From Cytophagales bacterium (GTDB lineage: Bacteria > Bacteroidota > Bacteroidia > Cytophagales > Cyclobacteriaceae): a DNA stretch of 64,000 bases. The stretch spans positions 168,730 to 232,729 of the forward strand of contig JAKSDO010000187.1 of assembly GCA_022360055.1 (NCBI GenBank), given 5' to 3'. Below the pieces are notes generated by a model. The model worked only from the letters and a program-made list of their open reading frames with translations, ran no database searches and was not told the DNA's origin. Position numbers and translations under genes: made by a program. Shown piece by piece: positions 9,029 to 17,446 of the stretch; position 1 is the stretch's first letter, and each line of letters opens with the position of its first letter.

Positions 9029-10456
9029 TTAACTCCAGGTTCTGTCCCAGCTTTGATCTTTATTCCATTCGGGGGTGGGGGCAAAATATTTTTCTCCTTC
9101 CCTCAAATGTTCTTTGATGACCTCTTCGTTGAGGTCTACCCCCAGCCCGGGAGTGTCCGGAACTTTTACAAATCCATCTCGAACGATTGGTTTTTCAATG
9201 CCTTTTACCAGGTCTTCCCACCATGGGGTATCCACATCGTGGTGCTCAAGCGCAACAAAATTCTCTGTTGCTGCGGCGCAGTGAACGTTTGCCATAAACG
9301 ATATCGGTGTTCCGGCAAAATGAAGTGCCTGGGCAATGCCGTGTTCTTCGGCATAATCGCCAATTTTCTTGGTTTCGAGAATACCCCCGGCCGATGCCAG
9401 GTCTGGATGTACCATGTCTACCGCCTTTTTATCAATGAGTTTTATAAACTCTTCTTTCAGGTAAATATCTTCCCCCGTGAGGGTCGGTGTGTTGATTGCC
9501 TCGGTAATTTGTCTCCATTGATCATGGTAAAACCAGGGGACCATGTCTTCCAGCCATGCCAACTGATATCTTTCCAGCGCATTACCCAATCGAATGCATG
9601 AGTTTACACCAATATGACCGAAATGATCGGCCGAAAGCGGAATTTCATACCCTACAATATCCCGGACCTGGTGAACATACTCAAGCAGTTTTTCCAATCC
9701 CAGATCGGTGATCTGTATGCTGGTAAACGGATGTTTTGTCATGCCGTAGCTACCCGGCTCCTCGGACCACTGCTTTTTCTGGTCCCAGAAATCCGCTCCA
9801 ATCAGGGCGCCGGGAATATCCTTTACCAGTTGTACTCCAAAATCCATTTTTAGAAACGTAAATCCATTATCCATCCTTGACTTCATTCGGGTAGCATACT
9901 CTTTGGGATCTGTAGATGATGGCGTATCGGCATAGATCCTGATGTTATCCCTGTACTTACCTCCCAACATTTGGTAAACCGGAACTCCAAATGTTTTCCC
10001 CGCCAAATCCCAAAGGGCCATTTCTACTCCGGAAACGCCTCCTCCGGCCCTTCCTTGAGCTCCAAATACCTTGATCATTTTGAAAAGCTGCTCAACATTG
10101 CACGGATTTTTTCCCAACAACCTGCTTTTAAGAATTAACGCGTATTTGGGACTTCCGTGGTCCCGCACTTCCCCTAAGCCATAGATTCCCTGGTTTGTAT
10201 CAATTTTAATGATCGGCGCTTTTGAAGTGTAAGCGATTCTCAGATCAGTTATTTTTAGATCCGACGGATTTGACCTCTTATTAATTTTTTGAGTTGCGTA
10301 TTCAATTTCTTTGGCTGGATCATCATCCAGTAGATATCCAAGGGCCAGTCCCCCCAGTCCGGCTTTTTGAATAAAATGCCTTCTCGAATTACCGGATTTT
10401 CGATCAGAAGTTGATAAAATAGTCCTTAATCTTTCCGAAATGTTTTTTGGGTTCAT
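9029..10456 (-). CDS. Enolase-superfamily (mandelate racemase/muconate lactonizing-type) enzyme with Tat signal
   Basis: A 475-residue member of the enolase superfamily; most relatives dehydrate or epimerise sugar acids. A twin-arginine signal SRRHFIQKAGLGGLALGYLL (R25-R26) precedes the catalytic part, so export is predicted. The N-terminal capping domain covers about 65-190. In the barrel I see the second-strand lysine motif FLKMDFG (K203), metal ligands at D277, E303 and E329, and a candidate base His379 in ALHFAG. ADHFG at 276-280 resembles the MR rather than the MLE subgroup. Cotranscribed with the Gfo/Idh/MocA gene downstream and divergent from the BASS transporter, which could import the acid product. 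Substrate unknown; a sugar-acid dehydratase role is the best inference. Confidence 0.88.
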   Translation of the reverse strand: MNPKNISERLRTILSTSDRKSGNSRRHFIQKAGLGGLALGYLLDDDPAKEIEYATQKINKRSNPSDLKITDLRIAYTSKAPIIKIDTNQGIYGLGEVRDHGSPKYALILKSRLLGKNPCNVEQLFKMIKVFGAQGRAGGGVSGVEMALWDLAGKTFGVPVYQMLGGKYRDNIRIYADTPSSTDPKEYATRMKSRMDNGFTFLKMDFGVQLVKDIPGALIGADFWDQKKQWSEEPGSYGMTKHPFTSIQITDLGLEKLLEYVHQVRDIVGYEIPLSADHFGHIGVNSCIRLGNALERYQLAWLEDMVPWFYHDQWRQITEAINTPTLTGEDIYLKEEFIKLIDKKAVDMVHPDLASAGGILETKKIGDYAEEHGIAQALHFAGTPISFMANVHCAAATENFVALEHHDVDTPWWEDLVKGIEKPIVRDGFVKVPDTPGLGVDLNEEVIKEHLREGEKYFAPTPEWNKDQSWDRTWS

Positions 10457-10583
10457 CAGGTTTATTGTTTTGAGATTTGAGAATATCTAAGTATAATTAT
10501 CATAACTTTTTAAGTAATTAACAAACCGGCGTACCAGTTTAAATCTATATACCTTAAGAGATTTTTCTCAAAAGCTTTATCCA

Positions 10584-11864
10584 ATGAAAAACAAAAAACT
10601 CCTTTCCAAGATACTCATGGCTTCAGCTTTTCTATGCTTGATTGTTTTTGTTATTATTTACCTGACCGATTCCCCGACCGGCACCGGCCCATTTTTAACG
10701 GCATTCTTTGTTTTGCTCGCAATAAGCTTCAACGGCTTCGACAGTATAAAGAGCTTCTCTTACACCATCTGGATTTTTGCGGCAGTTACGGCCTCCATGT
10801 ATTTTCCGCAGTATTTTGTGAAAGCCGGAGATTTCGAACTTAAACGGCTGATCGTTCCATTACTGCAAATCATTATGTTCGGGATGGGCTCTCAAATGAG
10901 CGTGAAGGATTTTGCGGGAGTAATCAAAATGCCAAAAGGAGTGATCATAGGGTTGATTTGTCAGTTTACCATCATGCCAATCATCGGGATTACTATCGCT
11001 TCAGCTTTTGACTTTCCGCCAGAAATTGCCGCGGGAATTATTCTTGTCGGTTCTTCTCCCAGCGGATTAGCATCGAACGTCATGTCCTTTATTGCCAAGG
11101 CAAATTTGGCTTTATCGGTTACGCTGACCGCAATCGCTACTTTATTGGCGCCTTTGGTAACACCCACCTTAATGAGCATACTTGCTCAACAATATGTTCC
11201 GATTGATTTTTGGAGTATGATGTTGGGAATATTCAACATGGTGATTTTACCCATTATAGCCGGGTTGGTATTTAATTCTATTGCTTATGCGGCTACGAGT
11301 AATAAAAGAATCGCAGTTTTGGTAGTTGTTTCCATTCTGATCGTCGTCGGGAAAAATTTGATCTTTATGCTATCTGAAAACGTTTCCAATTTAGCTGTTC
11401 TGCACAGCGCTTTTACGGATATCTTTTGGTTCATTTTGATTCCAATTTTGGCTGGATTCGGTTTCAGAACGGTCGCACGGGGATCGAAAGAATTCCTGGG
11501 CAAAGCAATGGCATTCGTCTCTATGCTGGGTATTGGGGTAATCATAACGATCATTACCGCATCCGGCCGGGACAGCCTCCTGGAAATGGGTCTGTTGCTG
11601 ATTCTTGCCTGTCTGCTTCATAACATGCTTGGATACTTTTTGGGGTATTGGACATGTAAGCTGGCGCGTATGGACGAAAAATCATGCAGAACCATTGCCC
11701 TGGAAGTAGGTATGCAAAATGGTGGCCTGGCTTCCGGCATAGCCCTTCAAATGGGTAAAGTTGCCACAGTTGGCCTGGCCCCTGCAGTTTTCGGACCCAT
11801 GATGAATATAACGGGCTCATCCCTTGCGACGTTTTGGAGGGGTAAAAAAACAAAAGAAGAATGA
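10584..11864 (+). CDS. Bile acid:sodium symporter-like (BASS/SBF family) transporter
   Basis: An inner-membrane sodium-coupled organic-anion transporter of 426 residues, longer than the ~310 of typical SBF proteins because of extra N-terminal membrane segments (about residues 10-75). The SBF core begins near residue 85; the conserved GSSPSGLASNVMSFIAKANLALSV region and the EVGMQNGGLASGIAL motif near the C terminus correspond to the crossed, sodium-binding helix breaks of the ASBT fold. BASS carriers move bile acids, pantoate, pyruvate or other carboxylates. Placed between an enolase-superfamily enzyme and an RraA-like protein, import of a sugar acid or keto acid is a reasonable inference. An inverted-repeat element follows at 11938-12023. 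Confidence 0.88.
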   Translation: MKNKKLLSKILMASAFLCLIVFVIIYLTDSPTGTGPFLTAFFVLLAISFNGFDSIKSFSYTIWIFAAVTASMYFPQYFVKAGDFELKRLIVPLLQIIMFGMGSQMSVKDFAGVIKMPKGVIIGLICQFTIMPIIGITIASAFDFPPEIAAGIILVGSSPSGLASNVMSFIAKANLALSVTLTAIATLLAPLVTPTLMSILAQQYVPIDFWSMMLGIFNMVILPIIAGLVFNSIAYAATSNKRIAVLVVVSILIVVGKNLIFMLSENVSNLAVLHSAFTDIFWFILIPILAGFGFRTVARGSKEFLGKAMAFVSMLGIGVIITIITASGRDSLLEMGLLLILACLLHNMLGYFLGYWTCKLARMDEKSCRTIALEVGMQNGGLASGIALQMGKVATVGLAPAVFGPMMNITGSSLATFWRGKKTKEE

Positions 11865-11937
11865 TAATTTATTATATTAAACCAAGTGTTAAGTAAAATT
11901 AAAAACGACGTTTCTGTCATTTCAAGGCTCCTACCTT

Positions 11938-12023
11938 GTCATCTCGACGTCAGGAGAGATCTGGCTTATGGTGGTGGCCCGGTGTTGATTGAACCAGATT
12001 TCTCTCTCCGTTTGAAATGACAC
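11938..12023. repeat. Imperfect inverted repeat, copy 1 (GTCATTTC-type)
   Basis: Left arm GTCATCTCGACGTCAGGAG, AGATCTGG (11938-11966) pairs with right arm CCAGATTTCTCTCTC, CGTTTGAAATGAC (11993-12021) around a loop containing GTGGTGGCCCGGTGTTGATTG. The 34 bp at 11971-12004 are identical to 63681-63714, and GAAATGACACTTTTTA follows in both copies. Dispersed palindromes with a GTCATTTC...GAAATGAC frame are common in Bacteroidota intergenic regions. It sits just after the BASS gene and may also stop transcription. Confidence 0.75.
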
Positions 12024-12050
12024 TTTTTACTTTAAACACGAGTTGTACAA

Positions 12051-12140
12051 ATGAAACCGGTAGGACCGGAACAAACTCAGGACACACTTGAGCATGATTA
12101 TATTGCTCGGTGTGTCGGCAAACTAATAAAATATAAACGG
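12051..12140 (+). repeat. Leader repeat, copy A, upstream of the RraA-like gene
   Basis: A 90-bp unit that begins ATGAAACCGG and ends AAACGG directly before the ATG of the next gene. It is closely similar to units at 29024-29113 (+) and 42099-42187 (-). Inside are a short hairpin (CCGG TAGGA CCGG) just after the ATG and a longer one: GACACACTTGAGC pairs with GCTCGGTGTGTC with one T bulge and a G-T pair. The unit is open in frame and would add 30 residues to the RraA-like protein if its first ATG were used, but the signal peptide starts only after it, so the in-frame read-through looks incidental. Confidence 0.8.
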
Positions 12141-13064
12141 ATGAAAAATCTATTCACAACAATCACAGTATGGCTCATTATTGTAAATACAATATGTGCT
12201 CAGACTTTTATTTCCGATGACTTGCTGAAATTTTACACGGAGGAATGGCAAGGTGAACGCATGAAGGACGGCCGCCCAAAGGTATCGGATGATCTTTTAA
12301 GGAGATTGAAGAACATCTCTATTGAAGAGGTCTGGGGGGTGTTGAGAAATGAGGGATTTCACAATCAATTTGAGGGCGGTTGGGAAATGCTTCATGAAGA
12401 TGAGGTTTTTGTAGGCAGAGCGCTTACCGCTCAATATATGCCTCTTCGGCCCGATGTAAACAAAAGGATTCTTGATACCGGTCATAAAAGCGGGCAAATC
12501 GGAGCTTCAAATTCGTGGCCAATAGACGCTTTGCAAGAAGGCGATGTTTATGTGGCGGATTGTTTCGGAAAAGTAATCGACGGGACACTGATTGGAGACA
12601 ATCTTGGAAATTCCATTTATGCCAGAACCAAGACCGGTGTAATCTTCGATGCCGGATCCCGCGATTTGGAAGGACTGGCTAAAATCGAAGGTTTCAATGC
12701 TTTTGTAAGAGGTTGGGACCCTTCCTTTTTGCAGGAAACCATGCTTACAGGGATTAACTATCCGATAAGAATCGGCAGGGCAACGGTTTTCCCTGGGGAT
12801 GCCGTTCTGGCTAAAAAAGAAGGCGTTGTATTTATCCCGCCTCATCTATTGGAAAAAGTAGTTATTACCGCAGAATTTATTGGGTTAAAAGATTCCTTTG
12901 GCCATCAGATGCTTAAATCGGGGGTATATACACCGGGGCAGATCGACGGGAAATGGTCGGATGAAATCAAGGAAGCTTTCCTTAAATGGATAGATTCAAA
13001 TCCCGATAAAGTCCCTATGGGCAGAGCGGAGCTGGATGAGTTTCTGAAGAACAGGACCTGGTAG
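12141..13064 (+). CDS. Secreted RraA-family protein
   Basis: From the ATG at 12141 the protein has 307 residues, starting with a good Sec signal peptide (hydrophobic about 7-19, cut after CA or CAQ near 20). The upstream in-frame ATG at 12051 belongs to a dispersed repeat and would bury the signal, so it is rejected. The RraA/HMG-aldolase fold is shown by GDNLGN (152-157) and DAGSRD (170-175), the GD...N and DxGxRD motifs that bind metal and substrate in RraA-like aldolases. Cytoplasmic relatives are 4-hydroxy-4-methyl-2-oxoglutarate aldolases or RNase E inhibitors; an exported member is more likely a lyase or aldolase acting on sugar-derived acids. The end meets a long hairpin and the convergent TIM-barrel gene. 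Confidence 0.85.
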   Translation: MKNLFTTITVWLIIVNTICAQTFISDDLLKFYTEEWQGERMKDGRPKVSDDLLRRLKNISIEEVWGVLRNEGFHNQFEGGWEMLHEDEVFVGRALTAQYMPLRPDVNKRILDTGHKSGQIGASNSWPIDALQEGDVYVADCFGKVIDGTLIGDNLGNSIYARTKTGVIFDAGSRDLEGLAKIEGFNAFVRGWDPSFLQETMLTGINYPIRIGRATVFPGDAVLAKKEGVVFIPPHLLEKVVITAEFIGLKDSFGHQMLKSGVYTPGQIDGKWSDEIKEAFLKWIDSNPDKVPMGRAELDEFLKNRTW

Positions 13065-13072
13065 AAGAGTTT

Positions 13073-13119
13073 GAAGACAGGAGGTGTAAAGTCAATAATT
13101 TCTTTCCGCTCCTGTCTTC
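13073..13119. terminator. Long hairpin between convergent genes
   Basis: Perfect 11-bp inverted repeat GAAGACAGGAG (13073-13083) and CTCCTGTCTTC (13109-13119) with a 25-nt loop, lying between the RraA-like gene (+) and the TIM-barrel gene (-). There is no long T-run on either side, so a bidirectional terminator or mRNA-end stabiliser is an inference from position. Confidence 0.5.
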
Positions 13120-13132
13120 CGGCTTTATAAGC

Positions 13133-14179
13133 TTAAGCAATTCCCAAAGCCTTTTTATTTCCTTCGACATCAATTCCTGCATCGGCAAAATCGTCAAAGG
13201 CCTTTTCCGTTTTTCGGATTATGTGCTCAGCGATAAATGGCGCCCCCTCTGCGGCACCGTCTTCAGGATGCTTCAGACAGCATTCCCATTCGAGTACGGC
13301 CCATCCCTCGTAATCATACTCGGCCAGCTTGCTGAAAATGGCCACAAAATCCACCTGTCCGTCTCCGAGTGATCTAAATCTCCCGGGACGCTGCACCCAA
13401 CCCTGATAGGCACCGTATACTCCTGCCTTACCTGTCGGATTGAACTCGGCATCCTTTACGTGATACATTTTAATTCTTTCGTGATAAAAATCTATAAATT
13501 GAATATAATCCAATTGCTGAAGTACAAAGTGGCTCGGATCATAGTTGATATTCACACGGGTATGATTTCCGGTTGCTTCCAGAAAAGCTTCGAAAGTCAG
13601 TCCGTCATGGAGATCTTCACCGGGGTGAAGTTCGTAGCAAACATCCACACCATTCCGGTCAAATTCATTAAGAATAGGTTGCCATCTTTTGGCGAGCTCC
13701 TCAAATCCCATTTCCACCAATCCCGCCGGCCGCTGCGGCCACGGATACATGTACGGCCATAACAAAGCCCCGGAAAATGTTGCATGTGCATTGAGCCCAA
13801 GATTTTTACTGGCCCGGGCATTCATCATCATTTGATCGACGGCCCATTCCGTTCTCGCTGCCGGATTATTCCTCACCTCCGGCGCGGCAAACCCATCAAA
13901 CATGGCGTCATAAGCCGGATGAACCGCTACAAGTTGCCCTTGAAGATGCGAGGAAAGCTCGGTAATTTCAAGGCCGGTGCTTTCTACGGTTCCTTTAACC
14001 TCGTCTGCATAATCTTTACTCTCCGAAAGTTTTTTGAGATCGACGCAACGCGGATCCCAGGTCGGGATCTGCACACCTTTGTAACCCAAACCGGCCATGT
14101 ATTTGCAAATGCGCTCCAAATTGTTGAATGGGGCTTCATCACCCATAAATTGTGCCAAAAATATTGCTGGTCCTTTCAT
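13133..14179 (-). CDS. Sugar phosphate isomerase/epimerase-type TIM-barrel protein
   Basis: A 348-residue xylose-isomerase-like (AP endonuclease 2 family) TIM barrel without signal peptide, thus cytoplasmic. The metal-binding carboxylate/His pattern of the family is visible as VCYELHPGEDLHDG, INYDPSHFVLQQ, MYHVKDAEFN and AVLEWECCLKHP in successive strands. Members isomerise or epimerise free or phosphorylated sugars and inositols, or act on 3-keto-glycosides together with Gfo/Idh/MocA oxidoreductases. It is the second gene of a pair, 22 bp after a cytoplasmic Gfo/Idh/MocA gene, which supports a joint oxidation-isomerisation pathway. The substrate is unknown. Confidence 0.88.
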   Translation of the reverse strand: MKGPAIFLAQFMGDEAPFNNLERICKYMAGLGYKGVQIPTWDPRCVDLKKLSESKDYADEVKGTVESTGLEITELSSHLQGQLVAVHPAYDAMFDGFAAPEVRNNPAARTEWAVDQMMMNARASKNLGLNAHATFSGALLWPYMYPWPQRPAGLVEMGFEELAKRWQPILNEFDRNGVDVCYELHPGEDLHDGLTFEAFLEATGNHTRVNINYDPSHFVLQQLDYIQFIDFYHERIKMYHVKDAEFNPTGKAGVYGAYQGWVQRPGRFRSLGDGQVDFVAIFSKLAEYDYEGWAVLEWECCLKHPEDGAAEGAPFIAEHIIRKTEKAFDDFADAGIDVEGNKKALGIA

Positions 14180-14201
14180 GATATTAGCTCATTAGAATTG
14201 G

Positions 14202-15356
14202 TTAATCGATTTTTGTCCAGGCTGCGTTGTTTTCCCCGGAGGCAATCACTGCATCAATAAACTTCATGCCGCGCACACCTTCTTCAACAGTTGGAAAATC
14301 ATTGTAAACAGGATCTACCTCAATCCCGTCCAATCCGGCCTGAACAACTTTTGCAAAATTTCGATAAATGTTTGCAAAAGCTTCCAGATATCCTTCCGGG
14401 TGGCCGGCAGGAGTACGCGTATGTGCAACGGACGACGCTCCCATATATCCGGTACCGGTACGATAAACTTCCATAGGCTTTTCCAGCCACTTTATGTACA
14501 TGGTGTTCGGGTCGTGCTGATGCCATTGCAAGCCTCCAAGCTCACCATAGATCCGAATGTTCAATGCATTTTCTTCTCCGGCACTTATCTGGCTGCAATG
14601 CAATACGCCTTTCGCGCCATTGTCAAATCTCAGCAAAACATTGGCATCATCGTCGAGCAGTCTGTTTTCCACAAATGTAGATACGTCAGCGCTTAATTCT
14701 GTGATCTTCAACCCGGTGATGGTCTCCGCCAGATTTTCGGCGTGCGTCCCGATATCTCCAACAGAACCCGCCTTTCCGGACCGTTTTGGATCCGTCCTCC
14801 ATGTGGCCTGTTGTTGACCTGTTTGCTCAAGTGGTGTAGACAACCAGCCCTGAGGATATTCGACAACTACCTTTCTGATCTTACCAAAAACGCCGGATTT
14901 ACACATTTCGCGCGCCTGTTTAATCATCGGATAACCGGTGTAGGTATGCGTAAGGGCGAATGTTAATCCGGTCTTATCCACCAGCTCCTGCAGTTCCAAC
15001 GCTTCCTCCAGGGAAAATGACAAAGGTTTTTCACACACTACATGAAAGCCATTTTCCAAAGCCAGCTTTGCAGGCTCAAAATGAACGTGATTTGGAGTAA
15101 CAATACTCACAAAATCCATACGATCATCCTTTGAGCGCCGACTTTCCTTTTCAAACATTTCATGATAGGTTCTGTAAATTCGTTCCGGATTTAAATATAG
15201 GTCCTGGCCGGAAAGTACGGCAGTCTCCGGATCAACGTGAAGCGCCCCGCATACCAAGTCGATCTGACCGTCGATACCTGCCGCAATTCTGTGCACACCT
15301 CCAATAAACGCACCACGGCCGCCGCCGATCATGCCCATTTTCAGTTTTCTACTCAT
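14202..15356 (-). CDS. Gfo/Idh/MocA-family oxidoreductase, cytoplasmic
   Basis: A 384-residue NAD(P)-dependent oxidoreductase. The Rossmann glycine motif GMIGGGRGAFIG starts at residue 8 with no signal peptide, and the catalytic-lysine motif CEKPLSFS lies around residue 130. The C-terminal substrate domain includes GDIGTHAENLAETITGL, where the conserved His of this subfamily (WxxHxxxxxxxx type) takes part in catalysis. Substrates in the family include myo-inositol, glucose, N-acetyl sugars and glycosides. The gene pairs with the downstream TIM-barrel gene. No clear promoter was seen in the region 15357-15480, although the sequence CCACG...CGTGG near 15430 forms a small palindrome. Confidence 0.92.
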   Translation of the reverse strand: MSRKLKMGMIGGGRGAFIGGVHRIAAGIDGQIDLVCGALHVDPETAVLSGQDLYLNPERIYRTYHEMFEKESRRSKDDRMDFVSIVTPNHVHFEPAKLALENGFHVVCEKPLSFSLEEALELQELVDKTGLTFALTHTYTGYPMIKQAREMCKSGVFGKIRKVVVEYPQGWLSTPLEQTGQQQATWRTDPKRSGKAGSVGDIGTHAENLAETITGLKITELSADVSTFVENRLLDDDANVLLRFDNGAKGVLHCSQISAGEENALNIRIYGELGGLQWHQHDPNTMYIKWLEKPMEVYRTGTGYMGASSVAHTRTPAGHPEGYLEAFANIYRNFAKVVQAGLDGIEVDPVYNDFPTVEEGVRGMKFIDAVIASGENNAAWTKID

Positions 15357-16060
15357 TTTTGGATTTAATTTTGGTTAAAAAAAATTCTAATTCATCTCAC
15401 CAATTCAATGCGATTCAATCGATGAACTATCCACGAAAATTCGCGTGGCCCGGCATTAATAACCGGATACCAATATTAAAAAATTAATGGCGAGTTTACC
15501 AGATTTCCAATGCAATAAATTGCAGGAAGAATCCCCTTCGGTCACAGAGCCCATACGTACGGAATTGTTGTTTCGGACAGAAAATCGCACCGTCCGGGAC
15601 AGGAGAACTGGCATTGAAACGTTATTGCCAAAACTCCGCAGAAGCAGGATCGGATCCGTCCTAAAACTTGGGGGATAAACATAGGCACCAATAGAAAGCG
15701 CATCTGCTGAACTTCCGTGGGTGAGGAAAATCCAAAATCAGCGCAGGTTCAAGACGGCCTGTGCGAAGGACAGCCTTTAAAATGTTTGTCAGAGCATCGA
15801 CTAAATCTCCTGTCTTCCAAAGACCGAACATTTTACGCAGCGTTTGGCCGGCGCGGTCAGCGGGCGCCTTGATCTTTGATTTTTGGGCCATCTCAGAAAC
15901 CTGCCAGACGCAGCCAACGAAGCTTTCAAAACTAAAATGGCGAACCTCAACGCTCACGGACCAATATGATGGCAGTCGTGGAAAGCACAGATTACAAAAT
16001 AGAATATATTCAAAAATAACCTGGTCTCAAGCCTTTTAAGCAAGCCAGTTTTATTTTCTT
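15357..16060. other. Gene-poor stretch with a probable decayed gene on the minus strand
   Basis: No intact gene is evident in these 704 bp. On the minus strand a frame from 15957 to 15661 (about 98 codons, GTG or TTG-type start only) reads like protein, for example LRKMFGLWKTGDLVDALTNI. Just after LILDFPH the adjacent frame continues with HGSSADALSIGAYVYPPSF and runs to about 15481 without a stop. This suggests one frameshifted reading frame of about 155 codons. SADALSIGAYV is faintly like a subtilase (S8) segment, but the evidence is weak. Base composition between 15700 and 15960 is more GC-rich than its neighbours. The 63-codon plus-strand frame at 15487 has no support. Confidence 0.45.
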
Positions 16061-17443
16061 CTAATCTGCACTTTCTTCACTGTTCTTTTTACCGCCTTCC
16101 TTCTCGATCACAAGATCTCCGTCTTTCAGTCGCTTGGATACCGCAATGAACGGTCCTTTGATAATTTTATTGCCTTTTTCTATTCCTTTCAAAATTTCGA
16201 TGTTTTCAAAATCGCTGATCCCTGTTTCCACTTCAACCATCTTTGCCTTCCCTTCTTCGAATAAAAACACTACTTCAACGGTTTCGTCCTTTTTGTCATT
16301 TTGTTCCTCTTCTTCGGTACCGGATTCTTCTTCGCTTTCTTCACCCTCATTTTCTTCCTGCTTCATTTCATTGGGATTTCGTGTTGTAACGGAAGCCAGA
16401 GGAATCGTAAGGATATCCTTCTTAATTTCGGTGGTAATATCAACACTGGCCGTCATACCCGGCCTGAATGGGGATACGGAACCTTGTTCTTCGACCAAAT
16501 CTTCGTAGGAGCTGTTTAATATTCGGATTCTCACCTCAAATTCAGTAACGGCATCGGGGGATGTCTTATCGTTGGCGGTATTTGCAATATTTGTAACGAC
16601 ACCTTTAAACAGCTTACCTGTATGTGTATATGAGTCGACATCAATCTCTGCGGTATCGCCGACCGATACCCGGATAATATCATTTTCATTTACATCCACT
16701 CTCGCTTCCATCTTTGTGAGATCGGCTATGCGCAGCATCTCGGTCCCCGTCATTTGGGCAGTGCCCACAACCCGTTCGCCCAATTCCACATCCAGCTTCG
16801 ATACAATGCCGGAAATCGGAGCTCTGATCGTAGTAAATCTGAGATTCTCGGCCGCCTCCTTGACCGAGGCCTGAGCACTTGCCACGATAAATTCGGAAGC
16901 TCTCACGGATTCCTTTGCGGAAAGCAAGTCGTTCTTGGCAACTTTGTAATTGGCTTCAGATATCTCATAGTCGGCATCGGAAATGACATTCTGATCTTTG
17001 AGATCTTTGTTGCGCTTGAATTCATTTTCTGCTCTGATCAACTGCGCTTCGGCTCTGGCAACACGCGCTCTCGCATCCGCAAGATTGGCCTTTTGCTGAT
17101 TCAGATTTGCTTTTGACCGTTCCAGTGAAGATTGATAAATATCCGGTCGAATTCTTATCAAGACTTGATCCCTGATCACAGAATCTCCTTCCTCGACATT
17201 CAATTCAATAATTTCTCCGGGCACGTCGGGAGAAATCTTTACCTCGTAAACCGGCTGAATCATTCCGGAGGCGCTTACCGTTTCAATGATCTTTTCACTT
17301 TTTGCTTCTGCCAGTTCGACTTCAATTTCTTTAGCTTTGCCGATCCATCCGGCTGATTTACCAACAATGGCAAAAATCACCAATAAGACCACCAGTCCGA
17401 GAAGGATATATAATATTCTGTTTGATTTCTTTTTCTTCGCCAT
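16061..17443 (-). CDS. Efflux periplasmic adaptor (HlyD/MacA-type membrane fusion protein)
   Basis: A 460-residue membrane fusion protein linking an inner-membrane pump to TolC. An N-terminal membrane anchor (about residues 8-29) is followed by a lipoyl half-motif (VSPDVPGEIIELNVEEGD), a long helical hairpin about 105-200 rich in A, N and R, the second lipoyl half (TIRAPISGIVSKLDVELGE) and beta-barrel and membrane-proximal domains. This layout fits MacA-type adaptors that serve ABC exporters. A very acidic insert (EENEGEESEEESGTEEEEQ) lies near residues 365-383, unusual for the family. It is 3 bp after the tolC gene in the same operon. No ABC ATPase or permease follows; the next 700 bp are decayed sequence, so the pump may be elsewhere or lost. 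Confidence 0.92.
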   Translation of the reverse strand: MAKKKKSNRILYILLGLVVLLVIFAIVGKSAGWIGKAKEIEVELAEAKSEKIIETVSASGMIQPVYEVKISPDVPGEIIELNVEEGDSVIRDQVLIRIRPDIYQSSLERSKANLNQQKANLADARARVARAEAQLIRAENEFKRNKDLKDQNVISDADYEISEANYKVAKNDLLSAKESVRASEFIVASAQASVKEAAENLRFTTIRAPISGIVSKLDVELGERVVGTAQMTGTEMLRIADLTKMEARVDVNENDIIRVSVGDTAEIDVDSYTHTGKLFKGVVTNIANTANDKTSPDAVTEFEVRIRILNSSYEDLVEEQGSVSPFRPGMTASVDITTEIKKDILTIPLASVTTRNPNEMKQEENEGEESEEESGTEEEEQNDKKDETVEVVFLFEEGKAKMVEVETGISDFENIEILKGIEKGNKIIKGPFIAVSKRLKDGDLVIEKEGGKKNSEESAD

Positions 17444-17446
17444 TTT

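Noticed and set aside
15487..15678. 63-codon plus-strand open frame
   Set aside because: No start context, not protein-like, and the minus strand there reads better as a decayed gene.
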